This document shows positions 25,401 through 35,349 of a stretch of 64,000 nucleotides of DNA, one piece after another. The notes beneath the pieces were generated by a model. That model saw nothing but the letters and a program-made list of their open reading frames with translations, did no database searches and was not told where the DNA came from. Origin of the DNA: Nonomuraea harbinensis. Its GTDB lineage: Bacteria; Actinomycetota; Actinomycetes; Streptosporangiales; Streptosporangiaceae. A program made the position numbers and the translations under genes. The stretch is taken from the NCBI RefSeq assembly GCF_019396385.1, contig NZ_JAHKRN010000011.1, positions 124,001 to 188,000 of the forward strand, given 5' to 3'. Numbering within the stretch: position 1 is the stretch's first letter; the number at the start of each line of letters is the position of its first letter.

Positions 25401-25412
25401 ATATCGCGATAT
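25401..25412. promoter_or_regulatory. Perfect 12-bp palindrome in the leader of the polysaccharide operon
   Basis: ATATCGCGATAT lies about 134 nt upstream of the first polysaccharide gene, inside the 271-nt spacer 25275-25545. The same spacer holds a smaller inverted repeat, ATTCC-GCA-GGAAT at 25293-25305, just after the preceding gene. The spacer is noticeably AT-richer than the coding DNA. The long leader suggests regulated transcription, but I could not place -35/-10 boxes with confidence and the TGTAACR promoter element seen elsewhere in the locus is absent here. Confidence 0.4.
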
Positions 25413-25545
25413 TCCCCATCACTGGGTTGATCTTTACTCTTTAGTGGGGGCCGCCGCCCTTGATAATCATGGGACTTCCCGGACCCGTGAAAACAGTCAA
25501 GGAACATCTGGTGTTACGCGGTGTACGAAGATTCTGGGTGGTGCT

Positions 25546-27000
25546 ATGAGGGTGGGGACTGGGGAGTCCGCTGTCGTGCTCCTCGAAGCCGTACCACGCC
25601 ATGCGTCGAGCATCTGGACGCGCGCTTACCTGCGGCTCCTGTTATCCGGGGACACCGCCTGCGTGCTGCTGGCCTGCGCGGTGGTGCTCGGCATCCGGTT
25701 GCTCAACGGCGTCTACATCCCGGCGGAGGAGTTCCTCCTCGGCGTCGGGCTGGTCGCCGCCTGGCCGGTCGCGCTCGCGCTCGGCGGCGCCTACCGGCAG
25801 CGGGCCAACGGGGAAGGGACGGACGAGTTCAAGGCGGTGCTCAACGGCGGCGTCGGGCTGATGGCGGCCGTGGCCATCGGCGCCTACGCCACGCAGACGG
25901 TGATCGCGCGCAGCTTCGTGCTGGCGATGCTGCCGCTGGCGCTGATCGCCACGCTCTGCTTCCGCTACCGGATGCGTAAACGCCTGCACCGCAGGAGAGC
26001 GGTGGGCGAGTACATGCGCGAGGTCATCGCGGTCGGCCACCGGGAGTCGATCCTCGACCTGGTGATGCAGTTCCGCCGGCAGCCGTACCACGGGATGCGG
26101 GTCGTGGGCGCCTGCCTGCCGGCCGAGCGGCAGGACGACGACCTGGACGGGATCCCGATCCTGGGCACGTTCGCGGACGTCGCCGACGTGGTGACGCGCA
26201 CCGGGGCGGACGCGGTCGCCGTGCTCGCCTGCCCCGAACTGGACGGGGCGGCGCTGCGCCGGCTGGCGTGGAGCCTGGAGACCTCACGCACCGACCTGTT
26301 CGTCGCCCCGGCGCTGCTCGACGTGGCCGGGCCGCGGATCAGCATCCGCCCGGTCGCCGGGATGCCGCTGCTGCACGTGGAGCACCCCGAGTTCGACGGG
26401 GCGAGACAGTTCGTCAAGAGCGTGTTCGACCGGCTGGTCGCGGTGGCGGCGCTGCTCGTGCTGGCCCTGCCGCTGCTCGCCATCGCGGTGCTGATCCGGG
26501 TCACGAGCGCCGGACCGGCGCTCTTCCACCAGACCAGGGTGGGCCGGCGCGGCAAGGAGTTCCGGCTGGTCAAGTTCCGGACCATGGTCACGGACGCGGA
26601 GCGGCTCAAGGACGGGCTGGCCGGCGCGAACGAGTTCGACAGCGTGCTGTTCAAGATGCGGAACGATCCAAGGATCACCGGGATCGGCGCTTTCCTGCGC
26701 CGCTACTCACTGGACGAGCTGCCGCAGCTGCTCAACGTGGTGCGCGGCGAGATGTCGCTGGTGGGCCCGCGGCCGCCGCTGCGCGAGGAGGTCGCCCAGT
26801 ACGGCGCCGACGTGCGCCGCCGCCTCGTCGTCAAGCCGGGCCTGACCGGACTCTGGCAGGTCAGCGGCCGCTCCGACCTGACCTGGGAGGAGTCGGTCCG
26901 GCTCGATCTGCGGTACGTGGAGAACTGGTCGCTCGTGCTCGACCTGCAGATCCTGTGGAAGACCTGGTCCGTGGTGGCGCGTGGAGAAGGGGCGTACTGA
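25546..27000 (+). CDS. Polyprenyl-phosphate sugar-1-phosphate transferase (WbaP/CpsE-like initiating enzyme)
   Basis: 484 residues from the ATG at 25546; the longer frame from 25393 has no domain support. Four N-terminal membrane helices and a CoA-binding-like middle domain (residues about 140-270) are followed by a fifth helix (AVAALLVLALPLLAIAVLI) and the catalytic bacterial sugar-transferase domain. That domain carries RRGKEFRLVKFRTM, the DELPQLLNVVRGEMSLVGPRP signature and KPGLTGLWQVSGRS. It loads the first sugar phosphate onto undecaprenyl phosphate at the inner membrane face and so starts the repeat unit. Next gene begins 2 nt after its stop. Confidence 0.93.
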   Translation: MRVGTGESAVVLLEAVPRHASSIWTRAYLRLLLSGDTACVLLACAVVLGIRLLNGVYIPAEEFLLGVGLVAAWPVALALGGAYRQRANGEGTDEFKAVLNGGVGLMAAVAIGAYATQTVIARSFVLAMLPLALIATLCFRYRMRKRLHRRRAVGEYMREVIAVGHRESILDLVMQFRRQPYHGMRVVGACLPAERQDDDLDGIPILGTFADVADVVTRTGADAVAVLACPELDGAALRRLAWSLETSRTDLFVAPALLDVAGPRISIRPVAGMPLLHVEHPEFDGARQFVKSVFDRLVAVAALLVLALPLLAIAVLIRVTSAGPALFHQTRVGRRGKEFRLVKFRTMVTDAERLKDGLAGANEFDSVLFKMRNDPRITGIGAFLRRYSLDELPQLLNVVRGEMSLVGPRPPLREEVAQYGADVRRRLVVKPGLTGLWQVSGRSDLTWEESVRLDLRYVENWSLVLDLQILWKTWSVVARGEGAY

Positions 27001-27002
27001 CG

Positions 27003-28070
27003 GTGAAAGCACTCGTGCTCGCCGGGGGGTCGGGCACACGGCTGAGGCCGATCACGCACACCTCGGCCAAGCAGCTCGTGCCGGTCGCGAACAAACCGGT
27101 GCTGTTCTACGGGCTGGAGGCGATCGCCGCCGCCGGGATCCGCGAGGCGGGGCTCGTGGTGGGCGACACCTGGGCGGAGATCGAGGCGGCCGTCGGCGAC
27201 GGCTCCGCCTTCGGGCTGGAGGTCACCTACCTGCGCCAGGAGGCGCCGCTCGGGCTGGCGCACGGCGTGCTGATCGCCCGCGACTACCTGGGCGACGACG
27301 ACTTCGTCATGTACCTGGGCGACAACTTCGTCGTGGGCGGCATCACCGGCCTGGTGGAGCGCTTCGCCAGTGAGCGGCCGGCGGCGCAGATCATGCTCAC
27401 CCGGGTCGGCGACCCGAGGCAGTTCGGGGTCGCCGAGTTGGACGCGGCCGGGCGGGTCGTCGGCCTGGAAGAGAAACCGGCGTCCCCGAAGAGCAACCTC
27501 GCGCTGGTCGGCGTCTACCTGTTCAGCCCGGCCGTGCACGCGGCGGTGGCCGAGCTGAAGCCGTCGTGGCGGGGCGAGCTGGAGATCACCGACGCGATCC
27601 AGTGGCTCCTGGAAGCCGGGATGCGGGTGGAGTCGTCGGTGATCACCGGCTACTGGAAGGACACCGGCAACGTCGCCGACATGCTGGAGGTCAACCGGCT
27701 CGTGCTGGAGTGGCTCGACGCGGGGACGTACGGCCGGGTCGACGCCGCCAGCGAGCTGATCGGCCGGGTGCGGGTCGAGGCGGGCGCCGTCGTGGAGCGC
27801 TCGCGGCTGGTCGGCCCGGCGATCGTCGGGGCGGGCGCGGTCGTCCGCGACTCGTACGTGGGCCCGTACACCTCGATCGGGGCGGGCTGCGCGGTCACGC
27901 GCAGCGAGGTCGAGTACTCGATCCTGATGCCGAGGGCGTCGATCGACGGGGTGGGCCGGATCGAGCAGTCGCTCATCGGGCACGACGTCGAGGTCACCCG
28001 GGCGCCCGACACGCCGAGGGCCCACCGGCTCGTGCTGGGCGATCACAGCAAGGTACAGATCAGTTCATGA
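27003..28070 (+). CDS. rmlA: Glucose-1-phosphate thymidylyltransferase, long form
   Basis: 355 residues from a GTG at 27003. Nucleotidyltransferase motif LAGGSGTRLRPITHTSAKQL, then YLGDNFVVGG and EEKPASPKSNLAL, catalyses glucose-1-phosphate + dTTP to dTDP-glucose. Beyond residue 240 it carries hexapeptide-type turns (VEAGAVVERSRLVGPAIVGAGAVVRDSYVGPYTSIGAG), the left-handed beta-helix of the long RmlA/StrD type, about 60 residues longer than the short enzyme. It is the first step of dTDP-L-rhamnose synthesis. Its stop overlaps the next start by ATGA. Confidence 0.93.
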   Translation: MKALVLAGGSGTRLRPITHTSAKQLVPVANKPVLFYGLEAIAAAGIREAGLVVGDTWAEIEAAVGDGSAFGLEVTYLRQEAPLGLAHGVLIARDYLGDDDFVMYLGDNFVVGGITGLVERFASERPAAQIMLTRVGDPRQFGVAELDAAGRVVGLEEKPASPKSNLALVGVYLFSPAVHAAVAELKPSWRGELEITDAIQWLLEAGMRVESSVITGYWKDTGNVADMLEVNRLVLEWLDAGTYGRVDAASELIGRVRVEAGAVVERSRLVGPAIVGAGAVVRDSYVGPYTSIGAGCAVTRSEVEYSILMPRASIDGVGRIEQSLIGHDVEVTRAPDTPRAHRLVLGDHSKVQISS

Positions 28071-28996
28071 AGAGGATCCTGGTGACCGGCGGTGCGGGGT
28101 TCATCGGCTCGCACTTCGTCCACGGGCTCGCCGGCGCCGACGTGACGGTGCTGGACAAGCTCACGTACGCGGGAAACCGCGCCAACCTGGACGGCGCCGC
28201 GCACACGTTCGTGCACGGCGACGTCTGCGACGCGGGCCTGCTGGCCGAGGTGGTGCCGGGCCACGACCTGGTGGTCAACTTCGCGGCCGAGTCGCACGTC
28301 GACCGGTCGATCGACGGCGCGGCCGAGTTCGTCCGCACGAACGTGCTCGGCACGCAGACGCTGCTGCAGGCGTGCCTGGACGCGGGGGTGCCGCGGGTGG
28401 TGCAGGTCTCCACCGACGAGGTGTACGGGACGATCGACGAGGGATCGTGGACGGAGGACGCGCCGCTGCGACCGCGTTCGCCCTACGCCGCGTCGAAGGC
28501 GGGCGGCGACCTCATCGCCCGGTCGTACGCGATCACGTACGGGCTGAACGTGTCGATCACCCGGTGCGGCAACAACTACGGCCCGCGCCAGTACCCGGAG
28601 AAGGTCATCCCGCTCTTCGTGACGAACCTGATGCGCGGCCGGAAGGTGCCGCTCTACGGCGACGGCGGGAACGTGCGCGACTGGATCCACGTCGAGGACC
28701 ACTGCGCGGGCATCCGCCTGGTGGCCGAGGTGGGCGAGCCGGGCGAGGTCTACCACATCGCGGGCACCGCCGAGCTGACGAACAGGGAGCTGACCGGCCG
28801 CCTCCTGGAGGCGTGCGGCAAGGGGTGGGACATGGTGGAACACGTCGAGGACCGCAAGGGGCACGACCGGCGGTACTCGCTGGACGACGGGAAGCTGCGC
28901 GGGCTCGGCTACCGGCCGCGGATCCCGTTCGAGCAGGGGCTGAAGGAGACCGTCCGCTGGTACGCGGCCAACCGCGACTGGTGGGCCGGCTTATGA
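28067..28996 (+). CDS. rmlB: dTDP-glucose 4,6-dehydratase
   Basis: 309 residues. It is an extended SDR: the NAD loop is TGGAGFIGSHFV, the catalytic set is STDEVYG with SPYAASK (the YxxxK), and the RCGNNYGPRQYPEKVIP stretch is the RmlB hallmark. It converts dTDP-glucose to dTDP-4-keto-6-deoxyglucose, the branch point for rhamnose and other deoxysugars. Both ends overlap the neighbours by 4 nt. Confidence 0.95.
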   Translation: MKRILVTGGAGFIGSHFVHGLAGADVTVLDKLTYAGNRANLDGAAHTFVHGDVCDAGLLAEVVPGHDLVVNFAAESHVDRSIDGAAEFVRTNVLGTQTLLQACLDAGVPRVVQVSTDEVYGTIDEGSWTEDAPLRPRSPYAASKAGGDLIARSYAITYGLNVSITRCGNNYGPRQYPEKVIPLFVTNLMRGRKVPLYGDGGNVRDWIHVEDHCAGIRLVAEVGEPGEVYHIAGTAELTNRELTGRLLEACGKGWDMVEHVEDRKGHDRRYSLDDGKLRGLGYRPRIPFEQGLKETVRWYAANRDWWAGL

Positions 28997-29865
28997 GATG
29001 GCTGGTCACCGGCGGCCGGGGCATGCTGGCCGCCGACGTGCTGCACCGGATCGCCGTGACGGGGGAGCCGGTGCTCGCGCTCGGCCGCGACGAGCTGGAC
29101 CTGTGCGACGCCCGCGCGGTGCGCGACTTCGTCGGCGCCTACCGGCCGAGAGTGGTGGTCAACTGCGCCGGCTGGACGGCGGTCGACCTGGCCGAGACGC
29201 GCGAGACCGAGGCCATGGAGGTCAACGGCACGGCGGTGCGCACGCTGGCCCGGGTCTGCGAGCGGGCCGGGGCGCGGCTGGTGCACCTGTCGACGGACTA
29301 CGTCTTCGACGGCACGGCCGCCGGGCCGTACCCGGAGGACGCGGAGCCCTCGCCGGTCAACGCCTACGGCCGGACGAAGCTGGCGGGTGAGCGGGCGGCG
29401 CTGGAGCACGGGCAGTACGTGGTCCGCACGGCCTGGCTCTACGGCGCGGGCGGGCCGAACTTCGTCCGCACGATGACGCGGCTGGCGGCCACCCGCCCCG
29501 TCGTGGACGTCGTGGACGACCAGCGCGGCCAGCCCACGTGGTCCGCCGACCTGGCCGACCACCTGGTCCGGCTGGCCCAGTCTGACCTGCCGCCGGGGGT
29601 CTACCACGCGGTCAGCGCCGGCGAGACCACCTGGTACGGGCTGGCCAGGGAGGTGTTCGCCCTGCTGGGCGAGGACCCGGACCGGGTCCGGCCGGTGCCT
29701 TCGACGGACTTCCCCCGCCCGGCCCGGCGCCCCGCCACCAGCCTGCTCGCCGTCACGAGAGGCGAGCCGATCCGGCACTGGCGGGACGCCCTGCACGCCG
29801 CCTGGCCGGTGCTGACCGGGAGGGCGCCGCACGCCGGGCAGGCGGTCGGGAAGGTGGGCTGGTGA
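28993..29865 (+). CDS. rmlD: dTDP-4-dehydrorhamnose reductase
   Basis: 290 residues. Rossmann loop TGGRGMLAADVL, VVVNCAGWTAVDLAE, LSTDYVFDGTAAGPY, the YGRTK catalytic pair and RTAWLYGAGGPNFV are the RmlD signatures. It reduces dTDP-4-keto-L-rhamnose to dTDP-L-rhamnose with NADPH. The order here is A-B-D-C. Start and stop overlap the flanking genes by 4 nt. Confidence 0.94.
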   Translation: MRWLVTGGRGMLAADVLHRIAVTGEPVLALGRDELDLCDARAVRDFVGAYRPRVVVNCAGWTAVDLAETRETEAMEVNGTAVRTLARVCERAGARLVHLSTDYVFDGTAAGPYPEDAEPSPVNAYGRTKLAGERAALEHGQYVVRTAWLYGAGGPNFVRTMTRLAATRPVVDVVDDQRGQPTWSADLADHLVRLAQSDLPPGVYHAVSAGETTWYGLAREVFALLGEDPDRVRPVPSTDFPRPARRPATSLLAVTRGEPIRHWRDALHAAWPVLTGRAPHAGQAVGKVGW

Positions 29866-30443
29866 AGCCTCTCGGCATCGACGGCGCCTGGCTGCACACT
29901 CCGGTCGTGCATCACGACACCCGGGGCGCGTTCGCGGAGGCCCTGCGCGCGGATCTGCTGCCCCGGGCGTTCGAGCTCGCCCAGGTCAACTGTTCCGTCT
30001 CGCGGCGCGGGGTGCTGCGGGGGTTGCACTTCGCGGACGTGCCGCCGGGGCAGGCGAAGTACGTGATGTGCGTGTCCGGCGCGATCCTGGACGTGGTGGT
30101 GGACCTGCGCGCGGGCTCGCCCACGTTCGGCCGGTGGGAGACGGTCGTGCTGGACGACGAGGAGCGCACCGCGACGCTGATCGCGGAGGGGCTCGGCCAC
30201 GGTTTCATCACGCTGAGCGATCGGGCGACCGTCGTCTACCTGTGCACGGCTCCGTACACCCCGGCCAGGGAGCACGGCGTGCACCCGCTCGACCCGGACC
30301 TCGGCATCGCCTGGCCCGCCGAGCTGGAGCCGGTGCTGTCGGAGAAGGACGCGGCCGCGCCCTCGCTGAAGGAGGCGCTCGACGCCGGGCTGCTGCCCTC
30401 GTACGAGCGGTGCCGGGAGTTCTACAAGGGAGCGATGGCATGA
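29862..30443 (+). CDS. rmlC: dTDP-4-dehydrorhamnose 3,5-epimerase-like protein
   Basis: 193 residues from a GTG at 29862. It is a cupin: HHDTRGAFAEALRADLL, NCSVSRRGVLRGLHFADVPPGQAKYVMCVSG with the catalytic His in RGLH, DLRAGSPTFGRWETVVL and a GLGHGFITLSD strand. It is somewhat diverged from classical RmlC at the N-terminus. A second rmlC-like gene lies at 54.6 kb, so one of the two may be a 3- or 5-specific epimerase for a different sugar. Confidence 0.88.
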   Translation: MKPLGIDGAWLHTPVVHHDTRGAFAEALRADLLPRAFELAQVNCSVSRRGVLRGLHFADVPPGQAKYVMCVSGAILDVVVDLRAGSPTFGRWETVVLDDEERTATLIAEGLGHGFITLSDRATVVYLCTAPYTPAREHGVHPLDPDLGIAWPAELEPVLSEKDAAAPSLKEALDAGLLPSYERCREFYKGAMA

Positions 30444-31642
30444 CGACCTGCCGCCTCTGCGGGGCCGGTGACCTGGCCTCGGTGGTGGACCTGGGGGCCA
30501 CCCCGCCGTGCGAGCGGATACTCACCGCCGCGCAGCTCGACGAGCCCGAGGTCACCTACCCGCTGCACCTGCGGGTGTGCACCGCGTGCTGGCTGACGCA
30601 GCTGCCGCCGCTGATCACGCCGGAGGAGACGTTCACCGACTACGCCTACTTCTCCTCCTACTCGACGTCGTGGGTGGAGCACGCGCGCGCGTTCGTGGCC
30701 GGGCTGCCGCTGCGGCCGGGCGCGTTCGTGGTGGAGGTGGCCAGCAACGACGGCTACCTGCTGCGGCACGTGGTCGAGCGGGGCGTGCGCTGCCTGGGCA
30801 TCGAGCCGTCGGTGAACGTGGGCGAGGCCGCCCGCCGGGCCGGCGTGCCCACGGTGACCGCGTTCCTCACCCCCGAGACAGCCAGGGCGGTCGTACGGGA
30901 GCACGGCAGGGCCGACCACGTGGTGGCGAACAACGTGTACGCGCACATCCCCGACGTCGTCGGCTTCACCGAGGGGCTGCGCACGCTCGTCGCCGACGAC
31001 GGGTGGGTGTCGATCGAGGTGCAGCACCTGCTCACGCTGATCGAGCGCAACCAGTACGACACGATCTACCACGAGCACTTCCAGTACTACACGGTCGCCT
31101 CGGCCCAGCGGGCGCTGGCGAGCGGCGGGCTGACGCTGGTGGACGTCGAGCTGCTGCCCACCCACGGCGGCTCGATCCGGCTCTGGGCGCGGCCGGAGGG
31201 CACGCCGGGGCAGCGGGTGCGCGACGCGCTGGCCCTGGAGAAGGCCGCCGGGCTGCACGACCTGTCCGGCTACCTGGGCTTCGCGGCCCGGGTCGCCAAG
31301 GTCCGGCGCGACCTGCTCGGCTTCCTCGTCGGCGCGGCCGAGGCCGGCAAGATCGTGGTCGGCTACGGAGCGCCCGGCAAGGGCAACACGCTGCTCAACC
31401 ACTGCGGCGTCCGGCCCGACCTGCTCGCCTACACGGTGGATCGCAACCCGTACAAGCACGGCAAGTTCACCCCCGGCGCGCGCATCCCGGTCTTCGAGCC
31501 CGGCAGGATCGCCGCCGACCGGCCCGACTACGTGCTCGTCCTGCCCTGGAACCTGCGGGACGAGCTGATCGGGCAGCTCTCCTATGTCCACGACTGGGGC
31601 GGCCGGCTGGTCTTCCCCATCCCCGAGTTGGAGGTCGTGTGA
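30440..31642 (+). CDS. Sugar C-methyltransferase (TylCIII/NovU/EvaC-like)
   Basis: 400 residues in three parts. The N-terminal zinc-binding domain has CRLCG near residue 4 and a CTACW further on. The central SAM domain has VVEVASNDGYLLRHV and LGIEPSVNVGEAAR. The C-terminal domain has VGYGAPGKGNTLLNHCGV and YVLVLPWNLRDE. This architecture is the NDP-4-keto-deoxysugar C-3 methyltransferase family, which makes branched sugars, and related proteins. The IYHEHFQYYT motif is conserved around the active site. It is the first gene of the second-sugar block. Confidence 0.88.
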   Translation: MTTCRLCGAGDLASVVDLGATPPCERILTAAQLDEPEVTYPLHLRVCTACWLTQLPPLITPEETFTDYAYFSSYSTSWVEHARAFVAGLPLRPGAFVVEVASNDGYLLRHVVERGVRCLGIEPSVNVGEAARRAGVPTVTAFLTPETARAVVREHGRADHVVANNVYAHIPDVVGFTEGLRTLVADDGWVSIEVQHLLTLIERNQYDTIYHEHFQYYTVASAQRALASGGLTLVDVELLPTHGGSIRLWARPEGTPGQRVRDALALEKAAGLHDLSGYLGFAARVAKVRRDLLGFLVGAAEAGKIVVGYGAPGKGNTLLNHCGVRPDLLAYTVDRNPYKHGKFTPGARIPVFEPGRIAADRPDYVLVLPWNLRDELIGQLSYVHDWGGRLVFPIPELEVV

Positions 31643-32418
31643 AGGTCGTCCTCTTCTGCGGCGGGTACGGCACGCGGATGCGCACCGGCGCACCCGGGGA
31701 CGCGCCCAAGCCCATGCAGCTCGTCGGCCCGAGACCGCTGATCTGGCACGTGATGCGCTACTACGCGCACTGGGGGCACAAGGAGTTCGTGCTCTGCCTC
31801 GGCTACGGGGCCCACCAGATCAAGGACTTCTTCCTCCATTACGAGGAGACGGCGTCCAACGACTTCGTGCTCCGGCAGGGCCGGGTGGAGCTGCTGGCCA
31901 ACGACATCTCCGACTGGACGATCTCGTTCGTGCACACCGGCGTCGAGTCGTCCATCGGCGAGCGGCTGCGCCGGGTCCGCGAGCATCTCGGCGGGGACGA
32001 GATGTTCCTGGCCAACTACGCCGACGTGCTGAGCGACGCGCCGCTGCCCGACATGATCGACCGGTTCGCCCGGTCGGGCGCGGGCGCCTCGCTGATGGTG
32101 GTGCCGCCGCCCGGCACTTTCCACTGCGTGGAGGTCGAGGAGGGCGGCCTGGTCGGGCAGATCACCGCCGTCACCGAGATGCCGTTATGGGTGAACGGCG
32201 GCTACTTCGTCCTGCGCCAGGAGATCTTCGACCACATCCCGGAGGGCGGTGACCTGCTCGTCGACGGCTGCCGGGAGCTGGCCAAGCGCGGCCGGCTGCT
32301 CGCGTACCCGTACCGCGGCTACTGGCGGCCCACCGACACCGTCAACCAGCGCGTCGAGCTGGACCGCGCCTACGCCCGCGGCGACCGGCCGTGGGCCGTC
32401 TGGGAGCCCGCCGCATGA
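31639..32418 (+). CDS. rfbF: Glucose-1-phosphate cytidylyltransferase-like
   Basis: 259 residues from a GTG at 31639. [10 protein letters not shown] with [24 protein letters not shown] and [14 protein letters not shown] is diagnostic of the RfbF/DdhA family (glucose-1-phosphate + CTP to CDP-glucose). [11 protein letters not shown] holds the metal-binding Asp. The usual next enzyme, CDP-glucose 4,6-dehydratase, is not in the window, so the product may serve another route, or the dehydratase may be elsewhere. Overlaps both neighbours by 4 nt. Confidence 0.9.
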   Translation: MKVVLFCGGYGTRMRTGAPGDAPKPMQLVGPRPLIWHVMRYYAHWGHKEFVLCLGYGAHQIKDFFLHYEETASNDFVLRQGRVELLANDISDWTISFVHTGVESSIGERLRRVREHLGGDEMFLANYADVLSDAPLPDMIDRFARSGAGASLMVVPPPGTFHCVEVEEGGLVGQITAVTEMPLWVNGGYFVLRQEIFDHIPEGGDLLVDGCRELAKRGRLLAYPYRGYWRPTDTVNQRVELDRAYARGDRPWAVWEPAA

Positions 32419-33065
32419 TCGACCTGGTGCCCGGCGAGCTGCGCCGGATCGCCGTACTCGGCGCGCACTGCGACGACGTCGCCATCGGCGCCGGCGGCAC
32501 GCTGCTGACGCTCTGCGCCGCCCGTCCGGGGATCAGGGTGGAGGCGCTGGTGCTGTCGGGCGGCGGCACCGAGCGCGAGAGCGAGGAACGCGACGCGCTC
32601 GCGGCCTTCTGCCCCGGCGCCGACCTGCGCGTGACGGTCGGCAAGATGCCCGACGGGCGGCTGCCCGCGCACTGGGACGAGGCCAAGCGGGCGGTGGAGG
32701 ACCTGCACGTCAGGATCTCGCCCGACCTGATACTCGCGCCGCACCCCGGCGACGCCCACCAGGACCACCGGGGGCTGGCGGAGCTGGTGACCACCGCGTT
32801 CCGCGACCACCTGGTGCTCGGGTACGAGATCGTCAAGTGGGACGGCGACCTCGGCCGCCCGAACGCCTACCAGCCGCTCATGCCGGCGGTCGCCGAGGCC
32901 AAGGTCGCCCTGCTGTGGGAGCACTACCCGTCGCAGCGCCGCCGCTCCTGGTTCGACAGGGAGGCGTTCACCGGGCTGGCCAGGATCCGCGGGATCGAAT
33001 GCCAGACGCGCTACGCCGAGGCCTTCTACCTGCGCAAACTCACTCTCGACCTCGCTGGAGGCTGA
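32415..33065 (+). CDS. PIG-L family N-deacetylase
   Basis: 216 residues from the ATG at 32415 (ATGA overlap). The zinc site is visible as [16 protein letters not shown] (normally PHPDD) with the later [16 protein letters not shown]. The first motif therefore has AHCDD in place of PHPDD, keeping the His-Asp-Asp. The family removes N-acetyl groups from sugars or sugar-lipids (for example GlcNAc-PI, MshB). In this block it may deacetylate an NDP-linked or lipid-linked amino sugar. Confidence 0.87.
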   Translation: MIDLVPGELRRIAVLGAHCDDVAIGAGGTLLTLCAARPGIRVEALVLSGGGTERESEERDALAAFCPGADLRVTVGKMPDGRLPAHWDEAKRAVEDLHVRISPDLILAPHPGDAHQDHRGLAELVTTAFRDHLVLGYEIVKWDGDLGRPNAYQPLMPAVAEAKVALLWEHYPSQRRRSWFDREAFTGLARIRGIECQTRYAEAFYLRKLTLDLAGG

Positions 33066-33070
33066 TCCGC

Positions 33071-34090
33071 ATGCGCGTTCTGCTCACCGGGCACCTGGGA
33101 TACCTGGGCACCGTGATGGCGCCGGTGCTCGCCGCCGCCGGCCACGAGGTGACCGGGCTCGACTCCGGGCTGTTCGCCGACTGCGTGCTGGGCCCGGATC
33201 CCGCGGATCCGCCGGGCCACCGGACGGACCTGCGCGACGTGCCCGCCGGGCTGCTCGACGGCTTCGACGCGGTGGTCCACCTGGCGGCGCTGTCGAACGA
33301 CCCGCTGGGCGCGCTGGCCCCCGAGCTGACCTACGCCATCAACCACACGGCCTCCGTCCGGCTGGCCAGGCTGGCACGGGACGCGGGCGTGCGCCGCTTC
33401 CTGTACGCCTCCACCTGCTCGGTGTACGGGGCCTCGGGCGGGGACGAGCTGCTGGGCGAGGACGCCCCGCTGCGGCCGGTCACCCCGTACGCGGAGTCCA
33501 AGGTGCGGGTGGAGGACGACCTGGCGGCGCTGGCCGACGACGACTTCTCGCCGGTCTACCTGCGCAACGCCACCGCGTTCGGGTTCTCGCCCCGGCTGCG
33601 GGCCGACATCGTGCTGAACAACCTGGTCGCGCACGCCCACCTGACGGGCACCGTGCGGGTCCTGTCGGACGGCACGCCGTGGCGGCCGCTGGTGCACGCG
33701 GCCGACATCGCCGAGGCGTTCGCCGCCGCGCTGGCCGCGCCGCGCGAGGCGGTGCACGACCGGGCGTTCAACGTCGGCTGGGAGCAGAACAACCTGACCG
33801 TCGCCGAGATCGCCGAGCACGTGGCGGAGGCGGTGCCCGGCGCCGAGCTGCTCATCACCGGTGAGAGCGGGGCCGACCCGCGCTCGTACCGGGTGGACTT
33901 CTCCCGCATCAGGGCCGCGCTGCCCGGCTTCCACGCCCGGTGGACGGTCAAGGCGGGGTCGGTCGAGCTGGCCGACGCCTACCGCGAGCACGGGCTGACC
34001 GCGCACGGCTTCGAACGGCGCTTCACCCGGCTGGCCAGGCTCGCCGACCGCCGCACCGACGGCACCGTCACCCCGGAGCTGCGCGCGTGA
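33071..34090 (+). CDS. NAD-dependent epimerase/dehydratase
   Basis: 339 residues. Extended SDR with the cofactor loop [15 protein letters not shown] (GxxGxxG intact), [11 protein letters not shown] with [15 protein letters not shown] as the Ser-Tyr-Lys set, and the nucleotide-sugar region [20 protein letters not shown]. It resembles enzymes adjacent to PIG-L and cytidylyltransferase genes in other polysaccharide loci. It may epimerise or reduce the C-methylated sugar, but the substrate is inferred only from its neighbours. Confidence 0.87.
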   Translation: MRVLLTGHLGYLGTVMAPVLAAAGHEVTGLDSGLFADCVLGPDPADPPGHRTDLRDVPAGLLDGFDAVVHLAALSNDPLGALAPELTYAINHTASVRLARLARDAGVRRFLYASTCSVYGASGGDELLGEDAPLRPVTPYAESKVRVEDDLAALADDDFSPVYLRNATAFGFSPRLRADIVLNNLVAHAHLTGTVRVLSDGTPWRPLVHAADIAEAFAAALAAPREAVHDRAFNVGWEQNNLTVAEIAEHVAEAVPGAELLITGESGADPRSYRVDFSRIRAALPGFHARWTVKAGSVELADAYREHGLTAHGFERRFTRLARLADRRTDGTVTPELRA

Positions 34091-35349
34091 CCGGTGAGGA
34101 GATGCACGCCCTGGTCGAGCGGCTCTACCCGGTCTGCCGCTCCATCACCGGCGACGGCGTGCGCCGCACGCTGGAGATCGTCGGCGAGCACCTGCCGCTC
34201 GACGTGCACGAGGTGCCCACCGGGACGCAGGTGCTCGACTGGACGGTGCCCAAGGAGTGGAACATCCGCGACGCGTACGTCAAGGATCCCTCCGGGGCCA
34301 GGGTCATCGACTTCCGGCGGCTCAACCTGCACGTGGTGGGCTACAGCGTGCCGGTGCGCGGCACGTACACGCTGGAGGAGCTGCGACCGCGGCTGCACAC
34401 GCTGCCCGAGCAGCCGGACCTGGTGCCGTACCGGACCAGCTACTACAGCGAGACGTGGGGGTTCTGCCTCAGCCAGCGGACGCTCGACGGGCTCGGCGAG
34501 GGACCGTACGAGGTGATGGTCGACGCCACGCTGGCCGACGGGCACCTCACCTACGGCGAGCACGTCGTGCGCGGCACCAGCGACGAGGAGGTGCTGATCT
34601 CCTGCCACGTGTGCCACCCGTCGCTGGCCAACGACAACCTGGCCGGGATCGCCGTCGCCGTCGCGCTCGCCGCCCGGCTGGAGGCGCCCCGGCTGACGTA
34701 CCGGTTCGTGTTCGCGCCCGGCACGATCGGCGCGATCACCTGGCTGGCGCGCAACCGCGACCGGCTCGGCCGGATCGGGGCCGGGCTGACGCTCGCCTGC
34801 GCCGGCGACCCCGGCCCGCTCACCTACAAGCGCAGCAGGCGCGGCGACGCGGGCGTGGACCGCGCGCTGGCGCACGTGCTCGCCGGCCGGCCGCACACGA
34901 TCCTCGACTTCTCCCCGTACGGGTACGACGAGCGACAGTACTGCTCGCCCGGCTTCGACCTGCCGGTCGGCAGCCTCACCAGGACCCCGTACGCGGGCTA
35001 CCCCGAGTACCACACCTCCGGCGACCACCCGGGCTTCGTCACCGCCGAAGCCATGGCCGACACGCTGGAGACGCTCTGGGAGGCGGTGCGCGTGCTCGAA
35101 CGCGACGGCCGCTACCGGAACCTCAGCCCGTACGGCGAGCCGCAGCTCGGCAGACGCGGCCTGTACGGGTCGATCGGCGGGCGCAGTGACACGCGAGAGG
35201 CGCAGCTGGCGATGTTATGGGTGCTGAACCAGTCCGACGGCGGCCACAGCCTGCTGGACGTCGCGGACCGGTCGGGCCTGCCCTTCGACATGGTCGCCGA
35301 CGCCGCCGCCGCGCTCGAAGGCGCCGGGCTGCTCAAACGGGAGGACTGA
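34087..35349 (+). CDS. DUF4910 aminopeptidase-like protein with winged-helix tail
   Basis: 420 residues from a GTG at 34087. [23 protein letters not shown] opens the DUF4910 family. A metal-hydrolase-like core follows: [23 protein letters not shown] (residues about 175-200), [15 protein letters not shown] and [11 protein letters not shown], with His, Asp and Glu residues positioned as in M28 peptidases. The C-terminal 75 residues look like a winged helix ([29 protein letters not shown]). The family is repeatedly found in sugar-biosynthesis loci but its reaction is not established; amide or ester hydrolysis on a sugar intermediate is my guess. Confidence 0.82.
   Translation: MTGEEMHALVERLYPVCRSITGDGVRRTLEIVGEHLPLDVHEVPTGTQVLDWTVPKEWNIRDAYVKDPSGARVIDFRRLNLHVVGYSVPVRGTYTLEELRPRLHTLPEQPDLVPYRTSYYSETWGFCLSQRTLDGLGEGPYEVMVDATLADGHLTYGEHVVRGTSDEEVLISCHVCHPSLANDNLAGIAVAVALAARLEAPRLTYRFVFAPGTIGAITWLARNRDRLGRIGAGLTLACAGDPGPLTYKRSRRGDAGVDRALAHVLAGRPHTILDFSPYGYDERQYCSPGFDLPVGSLTRTPYAGYPEYHTSGDHPGFVTAEAMADTLETLWEAVRVLERDGRYRNLSPYGEPQLGRRGLYGSIGGRSDTREAQLAMLWVLNQSDGGHSLLDVADRSGLPFDMVADAAAALEGAGLLKRED

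Noticed and set aside
25393..25545. N-terminal extension of the sugar transferase
   Set aside because: The 51 extra residues are unlike the family and lack a ribosome-binding site; the ATG at 25546 starts a normal-length protein.
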